Shown here: positions 26,239-35,547 of the stretch, piece after piece
How positions within the stretch are numbered: the stretch's first letter is position 1
How the letters are laid out: every line of letters starts with the position of its first letter
Source of the DNA: Streptomyces malaysiense
GTDB lineage: Bacteria > Actinomycetota > Actinomycetes > Streptomycetales > Streptomycetaceae
Assembly: GCF_000980885.2 (NCBI RefSeq)
Contig: NZ_LBDA02000034.1
Span: 1-64,000 of the forward strand
Length of the DNA stretch: 64,000 bases
Direction: 5' to 3'
Notes under the pieces: generated by a model
Databases searched by the model: none
Seen by the model: the letters and a program-made list of their open reading frames with translations, nothing else
What the model was told of the DNA's origin: nothing
Position numbers and translations under genes: made by a program

Positions 26239-27507
26239 GTGACGGACATCGTCGACGAACTGAAGTGGCGCGGGCTCATCGCCCTCTCCACGGACGAGGA
26301 CGCACTGCGCAAGGCGTTCGCGGACGGTCCTGTCACGTTCTATTGCGGCTTCGACCCGACCGCGCCCAGTCTGCACCTCGGCAATCTCGTGCAGATCCTG
26401 ACGATGCGCCGCATCCAGCAGGCGGGGCACCGCCCGCTGGGTCTGGTCGGGGGCGCGACCGGCCTGATCGGCGACCCCAAGCCGACCGCCGAGCGCACGC
26501 TGAACGCGCCGGAGACGGTCGCCGAGTGGGTCGAGCGGCTGCGCGGGCAGATCGCGCCGCTGCTGGACTTCGACGGTCCGAACGCCGCGGTGATGGTCGA
26601 CAACCTGGACTGGACCCAGGGCCTGTCGGCCATCGAGTTCCTGCGCGACATCGGCAAGCACTTCCGGGTCAACAAGATGATCGCCAAGGAGGCCGTCTCC
26701 CGGCGGCTGAACTCCGACGCGGGCATCAGCTACACCGAGTTCAGTTACCAGATCCTCCAGGGCATGGACTTCCTGGAGCTGTACCGGCGGTACGGCTGCA
26801 CGCTGCAGACCGGTGGCAGCGACCAGTGGGGCAACCTCACCTCCGGCACCGACCTGATCCACCGGGTCGAGCCGGACGCCGTGGTGCACGCGCTGGGCAC
26901 ACCGTTGATCACCAAGGCGGACGGCACGAAGTTCGGCAAGACCGAGTCCGGCACGGTCTGGCTCGACCCCGAGATGACCACGCCGTACGCGTTCTACCAG
27001 TTCTGGATCAACGCGGACGACCGTGATGTCGCCAAGTTCCTGCGCATCTTCAGCTTCAAGTCCCACGCGGAGATCGAGGAGCTGGAGCGGCTGACCGAGG
27101 AGCGGCCGCAGGCGCGGGCGGCGCAGCGGGCGCTGGCCGAGGAGCTGACCACGCTGGTGCACGGGGCCGGGCAGACGGCCGCGGTGATCGCCGCCTCGAA
27201 GGCGCTGTTCGGCCAGGGCGAGCTGGCGGAGCTGGACGGCAGGACGCTGGCGTCGGCGCTGTCCGAGGTGCCGCACATCCAGGTCGCCGAGCTGGGGTCC
27301 GTGGTGGACCTGTTCGCCGAGGTGGGTCTGGTCGCGAGCAAGTCCGCGGCGCGCAGGACCGTGAAGGAGGGCGGGGCGTACGTGAACAACGTCAAGGTCG
27401 CGTCCGAGGACGCGGTGGCGTCGCCCGGGGATCTGCTGGACGGCCGGTGGCTGGTGCTGCGGCGGGGCAAGCGGAACCTGGCGGCCGTGGAGGTCGTCGC
27501 CGCATAG
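26239..27507 (+). CDS. tyrS: Tyrosyl-tRNA synthetase
   Basis: This 422-residue class I aminoacyl-tRNA synthetase charges tRNA-Tyr. The HIGH-type motif is HLGN (46-49) and the KMSKS-type loop is KFGKT (231-235), the TyrS form. GGSDQWGN marks the tyrosine pocket, and a C-terminal S4 RNA-binding domain spans about 355-420. The GTG start follows AAGGAGA. There is no room for a T-box leader in the 55-nt gap after the tldE-like gene. Confidence 0.97.
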   Translation: MTDIVDELKWRGLIALSTDEDALRKAFADGPVTFYCGFDPTAPSLHLGNLVQILTMRRIQQAGHRPLGLVGGATGLIGDPKPTAERTLNAPETVAEWVERLRGQIAPLLDFDGPNAAVMVDNLDWTQGLSAIEFLRDIGKHFRVNKMIAKEAVSRRLNSDAGISYTEFSYQILQGMDFLELYRRYGCTLQTGGSDQWGNLTSGTDLIHRVEPDAVVHALGTPLITKADGTKFGKTESGTVWLDPEMTTPYAFYQFWINADDRDVAKFLRIFSFKSHAEIEELERLTEERPQARAAQRALAEELTTLVHGAGQTAAVIAASKALFGQGELAELDGRTLASALSEVPHIQVAELGSVVDLFAEVGLVASKSAARRTVKEGGAYVNNVKVASEDAVASPGDLLDGRWLVLRRGKRNLAAVEVVAA

Positions 27508-27605
27508 CGCCGGGCGCGTCGGACCGCGTGCGTGCGGCTCGCCCGTCCGGGCCGCTCGCGCCCACGCGGCGGAGCCTCATGCCGGTGCGGGCCCCGAGAC
27601 GGTGA

Positions 27606-27635
27606 GGTCCCGCGCTCCTTCGGGGGCGCGGGACC
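27606..27635. terminator. Bidirectional hairpin terminator
   Basis: A 10-bp stem (GGTCCCGCGC with GCGCGGGACC) has a 10-nt loop. It lies between the convergent tyrS and GlsB-type genes. Confidence 0.75.
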
Positions 27636-27654
27636 GCTCGGGGCGCTCCGGACG

Positions 27655-27936
27655 TCAGACCTGGCGGCGCTTCCTCTTGCCCACCGTCGCCACGTAGAGC
27701 GAGTCGACCACGGCGACGATGATGATCGCGGCCACCAGCTGGAAGATGTGGCGGCTCCAGTCGATGCCCCGGGTCTCCGCGACGTTCAGCGCGCGGGCGA
27801 TCGCGTTGCCCGCGATGGCGCCCAGGATGCCGCAGATGGTGGTCAGCCAGAGGGGGCTGTGCTGCTTGCCCGGGATGACCGCCTTGGCGATCACACCCAG
27901 CACGAATCCCACGATGATCGCCCACAACCAGCCCAT
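27655..27936 (-). CDS. GlsB/YeaQ/YmgE membrane protein
   Basis: This 93-residue protein of the transglycosylase-associated (GlsB/YeaQ/YmgE) family has three hydrophobic segments (about 2-20, 30-50, 65-85), Gly-rich motifs GFVLGVIAKAVIPG and TTICGILGAIAGNAIA, and a basic tail GKRKRRQV. Members are often stress-induced; function is not known. ATG 27936 is chosen for the GAGGAGG 7 nt upstream. It converges on tyrS. Confidence 0.88.
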   Translation of the reverse strand: MGWLWAIIVGFVLGVIAKAVIPGKQHSPLWLTTICGILGAIAGNAIARALNVAETRGIDWSRHIFQLVAAIIIVAVVDSLYVATVGKRKRRQV

Positions 27937-28104
27937 GGCTGCCTCCTCGTCCGGGTCGACGTGAGCCTTACGCTCAGTGTCGGCCGGGGCACCCTGGGCC
28001 GCATGTCGGGTGCCGCTGGACGGCCCCGGGCGTTGTCGCAGGCGGTGGGTGACCCGGTCTCGTCGGCGGCGTGGGCGCGGCGTACCGTAAGAAGTGTGAA
28101 GGCG

Positions 28105-28446
28105 ATGCGGAAACAGCACGGCGACGGCGGCCAGGTCTTCCGGATCACCGGCGCCCGGACCGGTCTCGCCGAGGACGTGCGCGGACGGCAGCGGCGGTAC
28201 GTCATCTCGATGGCGATCCGTACGCTGGCGGTGATCCTCGCGGCCACGCTGTGGAACGTCGAGCGGCCCTTCGCCATCGTGGCGCTGGTGGCCGGCGCGA
28301 TCCTGCCCTACATCGCCGTGGTGGTGGCGAACGCGGGCCGTGAGCGGCCGCCGTCCCTGCCCTCGACGTTCGTCGCCGCGCCCACGCGTCCGGTGATCGG
28401 GGGGCCGCGCGGCGAGGACGAGCGGACCCCACGCGATCAGGGCTGA
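28105..28446 (+). CDS. DUF3099 membrane protein
   Basis: This 113-residue actinobacterial DUF3099 protein has the family motif FRITGARTGLAEDVRGRQRRYVIS, two membrane helices (about 38-55 and 60-82), then a hydrophilic Pro/Arg-rich tail. Function is unknown. ATG 28105 matches relatives (MRKQ...); GTG 28096 in the same frame is the alternative. Confidence 0.8.
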   Translation: MRKQHGDGGQVFRITGARTGLAEDVRGRQRRYVISMAIRTLAVILAATLWNVERPFAIVALVAGAILPYIAVVVANAGRERPPSLPSTFVAAPTRPVIGGPRGEDERTPRDQG

Positions 28447-28588
28447 AGCGAGGGACGCGGCCGCGGATGCCCGTCGCATTTCATGCTCAAGAAAAGCTCA
28501 GAATCAATCACGCAGTTCCGGTGCCGGGCGACGGGTATGCCGTGACATACTGCGTAAGCGCTCCGCATCCCCCGTCGGAGCGACGGAC

Positions 28589-28626
28589 CGACGCCGGGCA
28601 GCTCCCCCCGTGGCTGCTCGGCGTCG
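28589..28626 (+). promoter_or_regulatory. Stable hairpin in 5' leader
   Basis: A 14-bp stem (arms CGACGCCGGGCAGC and GCTGCTCGGCGTCG, one G-U pair) with a 10-nt loop ends 34 nt before the start of the 71-residue zinc protein gene. It could be an attenuator or a terminator of upstream transcription. No T-run follows. Confidence 0.5.
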
Positions 28627-28660
28627 CCTCGTTCTGCACCCGATCTGGTGAGACGAATCT

Positions 28661-28876
28661 GTGAGTGACGAGACCCCCATCTGCTCCGCCAAGGGCTGCC
28701 GCGCCACCGCCGTGTGGGTGCTGGCCTGGAACAACCCGAAGATCCACACACCGGAGCGGCGCAAGACCTGGCTCGCCTGCGAGGAGCACCGCGAGCATCT
28801 GTCGAAGTTCCTGGGCGCGCGGGGTTTCCTGAAGGACGTCGTCCGGTTCGACGAGTGGGAGCCGAGCGGGAGTTGA
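28661..28876 (+). CDS. Small zinc-binding protein
   Basis: This 71-residue soluble protein has a probable metal site of Cys8, Cys13, Cys40, His43 and His46. Well-conserved-looking Trp-rich segments (VWVLAWNNPKIH, KTWLAC) flank it. I do not recognise a named family, but small proteins like this are conserved in streptomycetes. The GTG start is used; the ribosome binding site GGTGAGACG is modest. It is preceded by a stable hairpin. Confidence 0.75.
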   Translation: MSDETPICSAKGCRATAVWVLAWNNPKIHTPERRKTWLACEEHREHLSKFLGARGFLKDVVRFDEWEPSGS

Positions 28877-28938
28877 CGCCCGCCGGGCGGTCGCCGCGGT
28901 GCCGGCCTCTGGGCTCGCCCCCCCGGGGACGCCCCCGC

Positions 28939-29928
28939 TCAGCCGCCGATCGCCGACATCGGGCGGTCCGGCTGGACGAAGGACGGGTCGTCCAGGCCCG
29001 CGCCCGCCTTCTTGCCCCACATCGCCACCTGCCACAGGCGGGCGATCTCCTCGTCGGGCGCGCCCGAGCGCAGGGCGCCGCGCAGGTCGGTCTCCTCGGT
29101 GGCGAACAGACAGGTCCGTATCTGCCCGTCGGCGGTCAGCCGGGTGCGGTCGCAGGCCGCGCAGAACGGGCGGGTGACCGAGGCGATCACGCCGACCCGG
29201 TACGGGCCGCCGTCCACCAGCCAGCGCTCCGCCGGTGCCGAGCCGCGCTCGCCGGCGTCCTCGGGGGTGAGGTCGAAGCGGGTGCGCAGGGAGGCGAGGA
29301 TGTCGCCGGCCGTGACCATGCCCTCGCGCTTCCAGCCGTGCTGGGCGTCCAGGGGCATCTGCTCGATGAACCGCAGCTCGTAATCGTGTTCGATGGCCCA
29401 GGCCAGCAGGTCGGGGGCCTCGTCCTCGTTCAGCCCCGGCATCAGCACGGTGTTGACCTTGACGGGGGCGAGGTCGGCCGCGCGGGCGGCGAGGAGCCCT
29501 TCGAGCACGTCCTTGTGGCGGTCGCGGCGGGTGAGGGTCTTGAAGACATCGGGGCGCAGGGTGTCCAGGGAGACATTGACCCGGTCCAGGCCCGCCGCCT
29601 TCAGGGCGGCGGCGGTGCGGCCGAGGCCGATGCCGTTGGTGGTGAGGGACATCCGCGGGCGCGGGCCGAGGGCCGCGACGCGCTCGACGATGCCGACCAG
29701 GCCGGGCCGCAGCAGGGGCTCGCCGCCCGTGAAGCGGACCTCCTCGACGCCGAGCAGGCGCACCGCGATGTCGATGAGCCGGACGATCTCGTCGTCCGTG
29801 AGGAGTTCGGGCTTCGCCAGCCACCGCAGGCCCTCCTCGGGCATGCAGTACGTGCAGCGCAGATTGCAGCGGTCGGTCAGCGAGACCCTCAGGTCGGTGG
29901 CCACGCGGCCGTACGTGTCGATGAGCAC
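28939..29928 (-). CDS. moaA: GTP 3',8-cyclase MoaA
   Basis: This 329-residue radical-SAM enzyme performs the first step of molybdenum-cofactor synthesis (GTP to 3',8-cyclo-GTP). The N-terminal cluster is Cys21, Cys25 and Cys28 (CNLRCTYC). The C-terminal GTP-binding cluster is Cys256, Cys259 and Cys273. The C-terminal Gly-Gly needed for activity is present (SAIGG). No other moa genes lie next to it, so the pathway is dispersed. Confidence 0.96.
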   Translation of the reverse strand: MLIDTYGRVATDLRVSLTDRCNLRCTYCMPEEGLRWLAKPELLTDDEIVRLIDIAVRLLGVEEVRFTGGEPLLRPGLVGIVERVAALGPRPRMSLTTNGIGLGRTAAALKAAGLDRVNVSLDTLRPDVFKTLTRRDRHKDVLEGLLAARAADLAPVKVNTVLMPGLNEDEAPDLLAWAIEHDYELRFIEQMPLDAQHGWKREGMVTAGDILASLRTRFDLTPEDAGERGSAPAERWLVDGGPYRVGVIASVTRPFCAACDRTRLTADGQIRTCLFATEETDLRGALRSGAPDEEIARLWQVAMWGKKAGAGLDDPSFVQPDRPMSAIGG

Positions 29929-30108
29929 GTGGGCCCCCTCCCTCGATCATCGGTGTTCTTCCGTGTCCCTTGCGAGCCTACGTGACGCCGGTGACAGTGG
30001 CACCGGCCCGATCGAACGAGGTGTCCGGCTGCCGCGTCGTAGGACCGTACAGCCCTGAGAGCCGTGGGGCCCCGGCGGCGCGGCCGCCGTACGACGGTCG
30101 CGCAGGCG

Positions 30109-31737
30109 TCAGTGCGCGCCCGTCCCGGTCAGGGAGCGCACCTCCAGTTCCGCGTACTTGGCGGTGTCCGGCGCCTCCTTCGACAGCAGGGTGCCCAGGG
30201 CGCCGAGCAGGAATCCGACCGGGATGGAGACGATCCCGGGGTTCTCCAGCGGGAACCAGTGGAAGTCGGCGCCGGGGAACATCGAGGCCGGGGTGCCGGA
30301 GACCACCGGGGAGAACAGCACGAGGCCGACCGCGGTGACCAGGCCGCCGTAGATCGACCACAGGGCGCCGGCGGTGGTGAAGCGCCTCCAGAAGAGGCTG
30401 TAGAGGATCGTCGGCAGGTTCGCGGAGGCGGCGACGGCGAAGGCGAGCGCCACCAGGCCGGCCACGTTGAGGTCGCGGGCCAGGGCACCGAGGACGACGG
30501 AGACCGCGCCGATGCCGACGGTCGCCCGGCGGGCCGCGCCCAACTCCTCCTTCTCCGTGGCCCGCCCCTTCTTGATGACGTTGGCGTAGATGTCGTGCGC
30601 GAAGGAGGAGGACGAGGCGAGGGTGAGGCCGGCGACGACGGCGAGGATGGTGGCGAAGGCGACGGCGGAGGTGGTGGCGAGCAGGACGGCGCCCCAGGTG
30701 GAGTCGGTCCCGCCGAGGTGCAGGGCGAGGAGCGGGGCCGCGGTGTTGCCCGCCTTGTTGGAGGAGGTGATCTCGTCCGGCCGGATCAGCGCGGCGGCGC
30801 CGAAGCCGAGGGCGAGGGTCATCAGGTAGAAGACCCCGATCAGGCCGATGGCCCAGATCACCGACTGACGGGCGGCCTTCGCGGTGGGCACCGTGTAGAA
30901 GCGGATCAGGATGTGCGGCAGGCCCGCGGTGCCGAGGACCAGGGCGAGGCCGAGGGAGAGGAAGTCCAGCTTGGTGGTGCCGGTGGCGCCGTACTTCAGG
31001 CCGGGCCGGAGGAACGACGCTCCCTTGCCGCTGTTCTCCGCGGCCCGGCCGAGCAGGTCCGAGAGGTCGAAGTGGAACCTCATGAGGACCAGGAGGGTCA
31101 GCATGACGGCGCCGGCCATCAGCAGCACCGCCTTGACCATCTGCACCCAGGTGGTGCCCTTCATGCCGCCGACGGTGACGTAGACGATCATCAGGACGCC
31201 GACCAGGGCGACGATGCCGATCTTGCCCAGGTCGCTGGTGATGCCGAGGAGCAGGGAGACCAGGACGCCCGCGCCGGCCATCTGGGCGAGCAGATAGAAG
31301 ACCGACACCACGATGGTGGAGGCGCCGGCGGCCGTGCGCACCGGCCGCCGGCGCAGCCGGTAGGCGAGCACGTCGCCCATCGTGTACCGGCCGGCGTTGC
31401 GCAGTGGTTCGGCCACCAGGAGCAGTGCGACGAGCCAGGCGACCAGGAAGCCGATGGAGTAGAGGAAGCCGTCGTAGCCGAAGAGGGCGATGGCACCGGC
31501 GATACCGAGGAAGGACGCGGCGGACATGTAGTCACCGGAGACGGCCAGGCCGTTCTGGAAGGCGGTGAACTGGCGCCCGCCCGCGTAGAAGTCGGCGGCG
31601 TCCTTGGTCTGCCGGCCGGCCCGGACGGTGATGACGAGGGTGGCCGCGACGAAGACGGCGAACAGGGTGACGATCAGCGTCCGGTGCTCGCTCGCCTCGC
31701 CGGCGGCGAGCAGGGTGCGGTGGGTCGAGGGGATCAT
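30109..31737 (-). CDS. Sodium:solute symporter (ActP-like)
   Basis: This 542-residue SSS-family permease has about 13 helices. ADFYAGGRQFTAFQNGLAVSGDYMSAASFLG is the typical sodium-site region of the acetate/monocarboxylate (ActP) branch, and GTAGLPHILIRFYTV is also characteristic. It is coupled to an upstream DUF485 gene through an ATGA overlap, the usual yjcH-actP arrangement. The likely substrate is acetate or a similar short carboxylate, though this is inferred from the family. Confidence 0.93.
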   Translation of the reverse strand: MIPSTHRTLLAAGEASEHRTLIVTLFAVFVAATLVITVRAGRQTKDAADFYAGGRQFTAFQNGLAVSGDYMSAASFLGIAGAIALFGYDGFLYSIGFLVAWLVALLLVAEPLRNAGRYTMGDVLAYRLRRRPVRTAAGASTIVVSVFYLLAQMAGAGVLVSLLLGITSDLGKIGIVALVGVLMIVYVTVGGMKGTTWVQMVKAVLLMAGAVMLTLLVLMRFHFDLSDLLGRAAENSGKGASFLRPGLKYGATGTTKLDFLSLGLALVLGTAGLPHILIRFYTVPTAKAARQSVIWAIGLIGVFYLMTLALGFGAAALIRPDEITSSNKAGNTAAPLLALHLGGTDSTWGAVLLATTSAVAFATILAVVAGLTLASSSSFAHDIYANVIKKGRATEKEELGAARRATVGIGAVSVVLGALARDLNVAGLVALAFAVAASANLPTILYSLFWRRFTTAGALWSIYGGLVTAVGLVLFSPVVSGTPASMFPGADFHWFPLENPGIVSIPVGFLLGALGTLLSKEAPDTAKYAELEVRSLTGTGAH

Positions 31738-32153
31738 CGGGTCCCCTCCATGCGGGACTTGATGGCCTGCGCCTTCGGGTCGAGCCGGGCCGCGGCGTGC
31801 CGGGCGTACCACCAGGCGATCAGGAAGGTGGTGAGGAACTGGGCGAGCCCGAGGAGCAGGGCGACATCGAGGTTGCCCACGACCTCGGTGCCCATGAATC
31901 CGCCGGCGTAGTTGGAGAGCAGCACGTACAGCAGGTACCAGGCGATGAAGGCGGCGGTCAGCGGAAAGGCGAACGAGCGGTGGGCGCGGCGCAGTTCGGC
32001 GAATTCCGCGCTCTGCCGCACCTCGGTGAACTCCTCGGCGGTGGGAAGGGGGGTCCCCGGCGCGGCGGGGGGCGGTGTCTCGGTGGCCACGGGTTTCTCC
32101 TCGCGGGTGCGGTCGGGCGGGGCGGCCGGGGGCTCGATGGTGCTCGCGCTCAT
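31734..32153 (-). CDS. DUF485 membrane protein (YjcH-like)
   Basis: This 139-residue protein has a hydrophilic N-terminal 50 residues, then two membrane helices with the DUF485 motifs LRRAHRSFAFPLTAAFIAWYLLYVLLSNYA and GLAQFLTTFLIAWWYAR. It is the small partner encoded with ActP-type symporters and overlaps the symporter start by 4 nt. Start ATG 32153 is taken at MSAST. Confidence 0.9.
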   Translation of the reverse strand: MSASTIEPPAAPPDRTREEKPVATETPPPAAPGTPLPTAEEFTEVRQSAEFAELRRAHRSFAFPLTAAFIAWYLLYVLLSNYAGGFMGTEVVGNLDVALLLGLAQFLTTFLIAWWYARHAAARLDPKAQAIKSRMEGTR

Positions 32154-32353
32154 CGCCCAGGTCCACGGCGCCACGCGAAGACCGGTTCTAGTCCTATGAG
32201 TTCTTTCGCAAGCGATCTGATCGAGTCATTGCCAAGTCATTGCCGGTCATAGAGAGGACGGGTTAGGTTCCGCCTGCACCACTCGCCATGCACCTGCCCG
32301 AGCACCGACCGGTGTCCCGGGCAGGCTTCGTATCGGGATGAAGTGGAGAACCC

Positions 32354-33919
32354 ATGGCTCATCTGCGCACCGGACGCCGGCCGTCGCTCGCCGTGCCGGC
32401 CGTGCTCTCGCTGACCGCCTCGCTCGGCTTCCTGCCCGCGGCGGCCGCCGCGGCACCCGCCCCGGCCACCACGGCGGCGACGGCCCCGGCGGCGGGAACC
32501 CCCGCCGGCGCGGGCCCGGCGGCGGCCGGCTCCGAGCTGTCGTACGTGGTCAACACCCGCACGAACCACCGCACGCTCGCCTCGGTGCGCCGGGAGATCG
32601 GCCGCGACGGCGGGACCCTGGTCGCCGCGTACGACCGGATCGGCGTTCTCGTGGCGCACTCCGCGAACCCGGACTTCGCCCGGCTGATGCGCGCGGTGCC
32701 CGGGGTGGCCTCGGCCGGTGCCACCCGGCACACCCCGCTGGCCTCCGCGTCCACCACGGACATGGGCGCCCCGCAGGTGCTCGGCGGCGCACAGGCGGCC
32801 GCGGCCGGCGCGGCGGCGACCGGGGACCAGGACCCGCTGGAGCCGTTGCAGTGGGACCTTCCCGCCATCAAGGCGGACAAGGCGCACGAGAGGACGCTGG
32901 GCAGCCCGGACGTCACGGTCGGGGTCATCGACACCGGTGTGGACGACACCCACCCGGACATCGCCCCCAACTTCGACCGGGCCGCCTCGGTCAACTGCGT
33001 GTCGGGCAGGCCGGACACGACCGACGGCGCCTGGCGGCCCAGCGCCTCGGAGAGCCCGCACGGCACACATGTGGCGGGCGAGATCGCGGCCGCGAGGAAC
33101 GGCGTCGGCATGACGGGGGTGGCGCCGGGCGTGAAGGTGGCCGGCATCAAGGTGGCGAACCCGGACGGCTACTTCTACGCCGAGTCCGTGGTCTGCGGCT
33201 TCGTCTGGGCGGCCGAGCACCACGTGGACGTGACCAACAACAGCTACTTCACCGACCCCTGGTACTTCAACTGCACCACCGATCCCGACCAGAAGGCGCT
33301 GGTGGACGCCGTCGACCGGGCCTCGCGGTACGCGGAGAGGCGGGGCACGGTCAACATCGCGGCGGCGGGCAACGAGAGCTACGACCTGGCCGCCCGCTCG
33401 ATCACCGACCCGCAGTCGCCGAACGACGGCACCGCCTCCTCCCGGGTGATCGATCCGCGCCGGTGCTTCGACATCCCGACCCAGCTGCCCGGCGTCGTCA
33501 CGGTCGCCGCGACCGGCGCCAGGGGGCTCAAGGCGTCGTACTCCAACTACGGCCGGGGCGTCATCGACATCGCCGCGCCCGGCGGTGACTCGACGGTCTA
33601 CCAGAAGCCGGCACCCCCGGCGACCAGCGGCCTCATCCTCGGCACGCTGCCGGGTGGCAGGTGGGGTTACATGGCGGGGACGTCCATGGCGACCCCGCAT
33701 GTGGCCGGCGTTGCCGCATTGATCAAGTCAACCCATCCGCACGCGTCCGCCGCTCTGGTCGAGGCGCTCCTGTACGCGGAGGCCGACGCCACGCCGTGCA
33801 CGAACCCGTACGACATCGACGGCGACGGCAAGGTCGACGCGGTGTGCCAGGGCCCGGCGAACCACAACGGTTTCTACGGCCGGGGCATGGCGGACGCCCT
33901 CGCCGCCGTGACTTATTAG
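32354..33919 (+). CDS. Secreted S8 subtilase
   Basis: This 521-residue secreted serine protease has a signal peptide of about 34 residues, an Ala/Pro spacer and a propeptide (about 60-130). The catalytic domain has Asp193 (GVIDTGVDDTHPD), His236 (SPHGTHVAGEIA) and Ser444 (AGTSMATPHVAG), with oxyanion-region Asn near 295 (NNSYF) and AAGN at 337-340. There is no C-terminal anchor or added domain, so it should be released. The ATG follows AAGTGGAGAACCC. A strong hairpin follows the stop. Confidence 0.95.
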   Translation: MAHLRTGRRPSLAVPAVLSLTASLGFLPAAAAAAPAPATTAATAPAAGTPAGAGPAAAGSELSYVVNTRTNHRTLASVRREIGRDGGTLVAAYDRIGVLVAHSANPDFARLMRAVPGVASAGATRHTPLASASTTDMGAPQVLGGAQAAAAGAAATGDQDPLEPLQWDLPAIKADKAHERTLGSPDVTVGVIDTGVDDTHPDIAPNFDRAASVNCVSGRPDTTDGAWRPSASESPHGTHVAGEIAAARNGVGMTGVAPGVKVAGIKVANPDGYFYAESVVCGFVWAAEHHVDVTNNSYFTDPWYFNCTTDPDQKALVDAVDRASRYAERRGTVNIAAAGNESYDLAARSITDPQSPNDGTASSRVIDPRRCFDIPTQLPGVVTVAATGARGLKASYSNYGRGVIDIAAPGGDSTVYQKPAPPATSGLILGTLPGGRWGYMAGTSMATPHVAGVAALIKSTHPHASAALVEALLYAEADATPCTNPYDIDGDGKVDAVCQGPANHNGFYGRGMADALAAVTY

Positions 33920-33924
33920 CACCC

Positions 33925-33971
33925 CCGTACGGGCGGGTGGAGCAAGGGAATCCGGCCATCCGCCCGTACGG
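33925..33971 (+). terminator. Hairpin terminator after the subtilase gene
   Basis: A 16-nt inverted repeat (15 of 16 paired; left arm CCGTACGGGCGGGTGG) has a 15-nt loop and lies right after the stop. There is no T-run. Confidence 0.75.
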
Positions 33972-34048
33972 CACGCGGCCGTCCGATGTCCGCGAGGAGG
34001 CGCACGACAAGCGCATCTTTATTGGTCGACATCGAGTCAATACAAGAG

Positions 34049-34061
34049 TTGATTCAATCAA
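34049..34061 (+). promoter_or_regulatory. Palindromic operator candidate
   Basis: TTGATT-C-AATCAA is a perfect palindrome with a single central base, lying in an AT-rich patch of about 65 bp just before the CoA-transferase start. A further half-site-like TCAATA lies at 34037-34042. It resembles MarR/ArsR/TetR-type operators. No regulator gene is adjacent. Confidence 0.45.
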
Positions 34062-34078
34062 TAATGCATAGTGCAGTC

Positions 34079-35500
34079 ATGACGGATATCGCGTTCGCAT
34101 GGACCGCACTGGGCGGCGACCCCGCCCTGCTCTCCCGGGTGACCACGGCCGAGCTGCCCGGCACCCTGGCGGCCCGCCTCCCCGTCCGCCGGCTCGCGCG
34201 CGCCTGCGTCGGCGCCTGCGCCCTGGCCGCCGCCGAACTGGGGGCCCGCCGCACCGGGCGCGCCGAGGTGCCCGGGGTCCGGGTCGACGACGGCGCCGTG
34301 GCCGCGGCGTTCCACAGTGAACGGCTGCTGCGGGTGAACGGGCGGGCGCCCGACTCCTTCGCGCCGCTGTCGCGGTTCTGGCGCACGGCCGACGGCTGGG
34401 TGCGCACTCATGCCAACTACCCGCACCACCGCGCCCGGTTGCTCGACGCGCTGGGCCTGCCCGCGGACGCCGCGCCGGCGGCGGTGGCCGCCCTGCTCGC
34501 CGAACGCACCGCCCTCGGGACCGAGGAGCTGGTGCACGCCGCCGGCGGCCTCGCGGTGGCGCTGCGCACCCCTCATCAGTGGCGGGCGACCGGACAGGCC
34601 GGCCAGGTCGCCGCCCGCCCCCTGGTGGAGCGCGCGACGCTCGGCGCGGCCCCCGTGCGCGCGCTGCCGCGGCTCGACCCGGCCGATGCCCCGCTGCTGC
34701 CCGCCGCCGGGGTGCGCGTCCTGGACCTGACCCGGGTCCTGGCGGGCCCGGTCGCCACCCGCACCCTCGCCCTGCTGGGCGCGGACGTGCTGCGCCTGGA
34801 CCCGCCCCGGCTGCCTGAACTCCCCGACCAGCACGCCGACACGGGCTTCGGCAAGCGCTCCGCGACGCTGGACCTGGCCACGCGGCGGGACGCCTTCGAG
34901 GAGCTGCTGGCCGGGGCGGACGTCCTGGTCACCGGCTACCGGCCGGGCGCGCTGGACCGCTTCGGTCTCTCCCCCGAGGCGCTCGCGGAGCGGCACCCCG
35001 CACTGGTGGTGGCGCAGGTGTCGGCGTGGGGCGCCTACGGGCCCTGGGGCGGGCGGCGCGGCTTCGACAGCCTGGTGCAGGCCGCCACCGGTATCGCGGT
35101 GACCGAGGGCTCGGCGGAGGAACCCGGCGTGCTGCCCGCGCAGGCCCTGGACCACGGCACCGGCTATCTGCTGGCGGCGGCCGTGCTGCGGGCGCTGACC
35201 GAGCGCTCGTACGACGGCGCGGGCCGCTCGGTCCGGCTGGCGCTCGCCCGCACGGCGCACTGGCTGACGGACGAGGAGCCGTACGACGCCCCGAAGACCG
35301 GCGGCCCGGGGGCGGGCGCGAGCGCGGAGGCCGACGACGCGGCCGCCCCGCAGGTCCTCCCGGACGCCCGGCTCGCCGAGGCCGACGGCCCCCTCGGCCG
35401 GCTGCGGCACGCCCTGTCCCCGGTACGCTTCGCGGGCGGACCCACCCACTGGACCCGGCCACCGGCCCCCTGGGGCTCGGACCGGGCCGCCTGGCTGTGA
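34079..35500 (+). CDS. CaiB/BaiF family CoA-transferase
   Basis: This 473-residue class III CoA-transferase-like protein shows the family motifs in its C-terminal half: GVRVLDLTRVLAGPVATRTLALLGADVLRLDPP, then LVTGYRPGALDRFGLSPEAL and RRGFDSLVQAATGIA. The first 200 residues are more diverged, and the catalytic Asp position is not easily assigned (ADTGFGKRSATLDLATRRD holds the usual G-K-S-L-DL block). The CoA donor and acceptor are unknown. ATG 34079 is taken; ATG 34064 overlaps the operator candidate. It has no operon partner. Confidence 0.85.
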   Translation: MTDIAFAWTALGGDPALLSRVTTAELPGTLAARLPVRRLARACVGACALAAAELGARRTGRAEVPGVRVDDGAVAAAFHSERLLRVNGRAPDSFAPLSRFWRTADGWVRTHANYPHHRARLLDALGLPADAAPAAVAALLAERTALGTEELVHAAGGLAVALRTPHQWRATGQAGQVAARPLVERATLGAAPVRALPRLDPADAPLLPAAGVRVLDLTRVLAGPVATRTLALLGADVLRLDPPRLPELPDQHADTGFGKRSATLDLATRRDAFEELLAGADVLVTGYRPGALDRFGLSPEALAERHPALVVAQVSAWGAYGPWGGRRGFDSLVQAATGIAVTEGSAEEPGVLPAQALDHGTGYLLAAAVLRALTERSYDGAGRSVRLALARTAHWLTDEEPYDAPKTGGPGAGASAEADDAAAPQVLPDARLAEADGPLGRLRHALSPVRFAGGPTHWTRPPAPWGSDRAAWL

Positions 35501-35547
35501 ATCCGGGTCACTCCGCGGCACGGCACCCCGGAACACGCGCGCACGGA

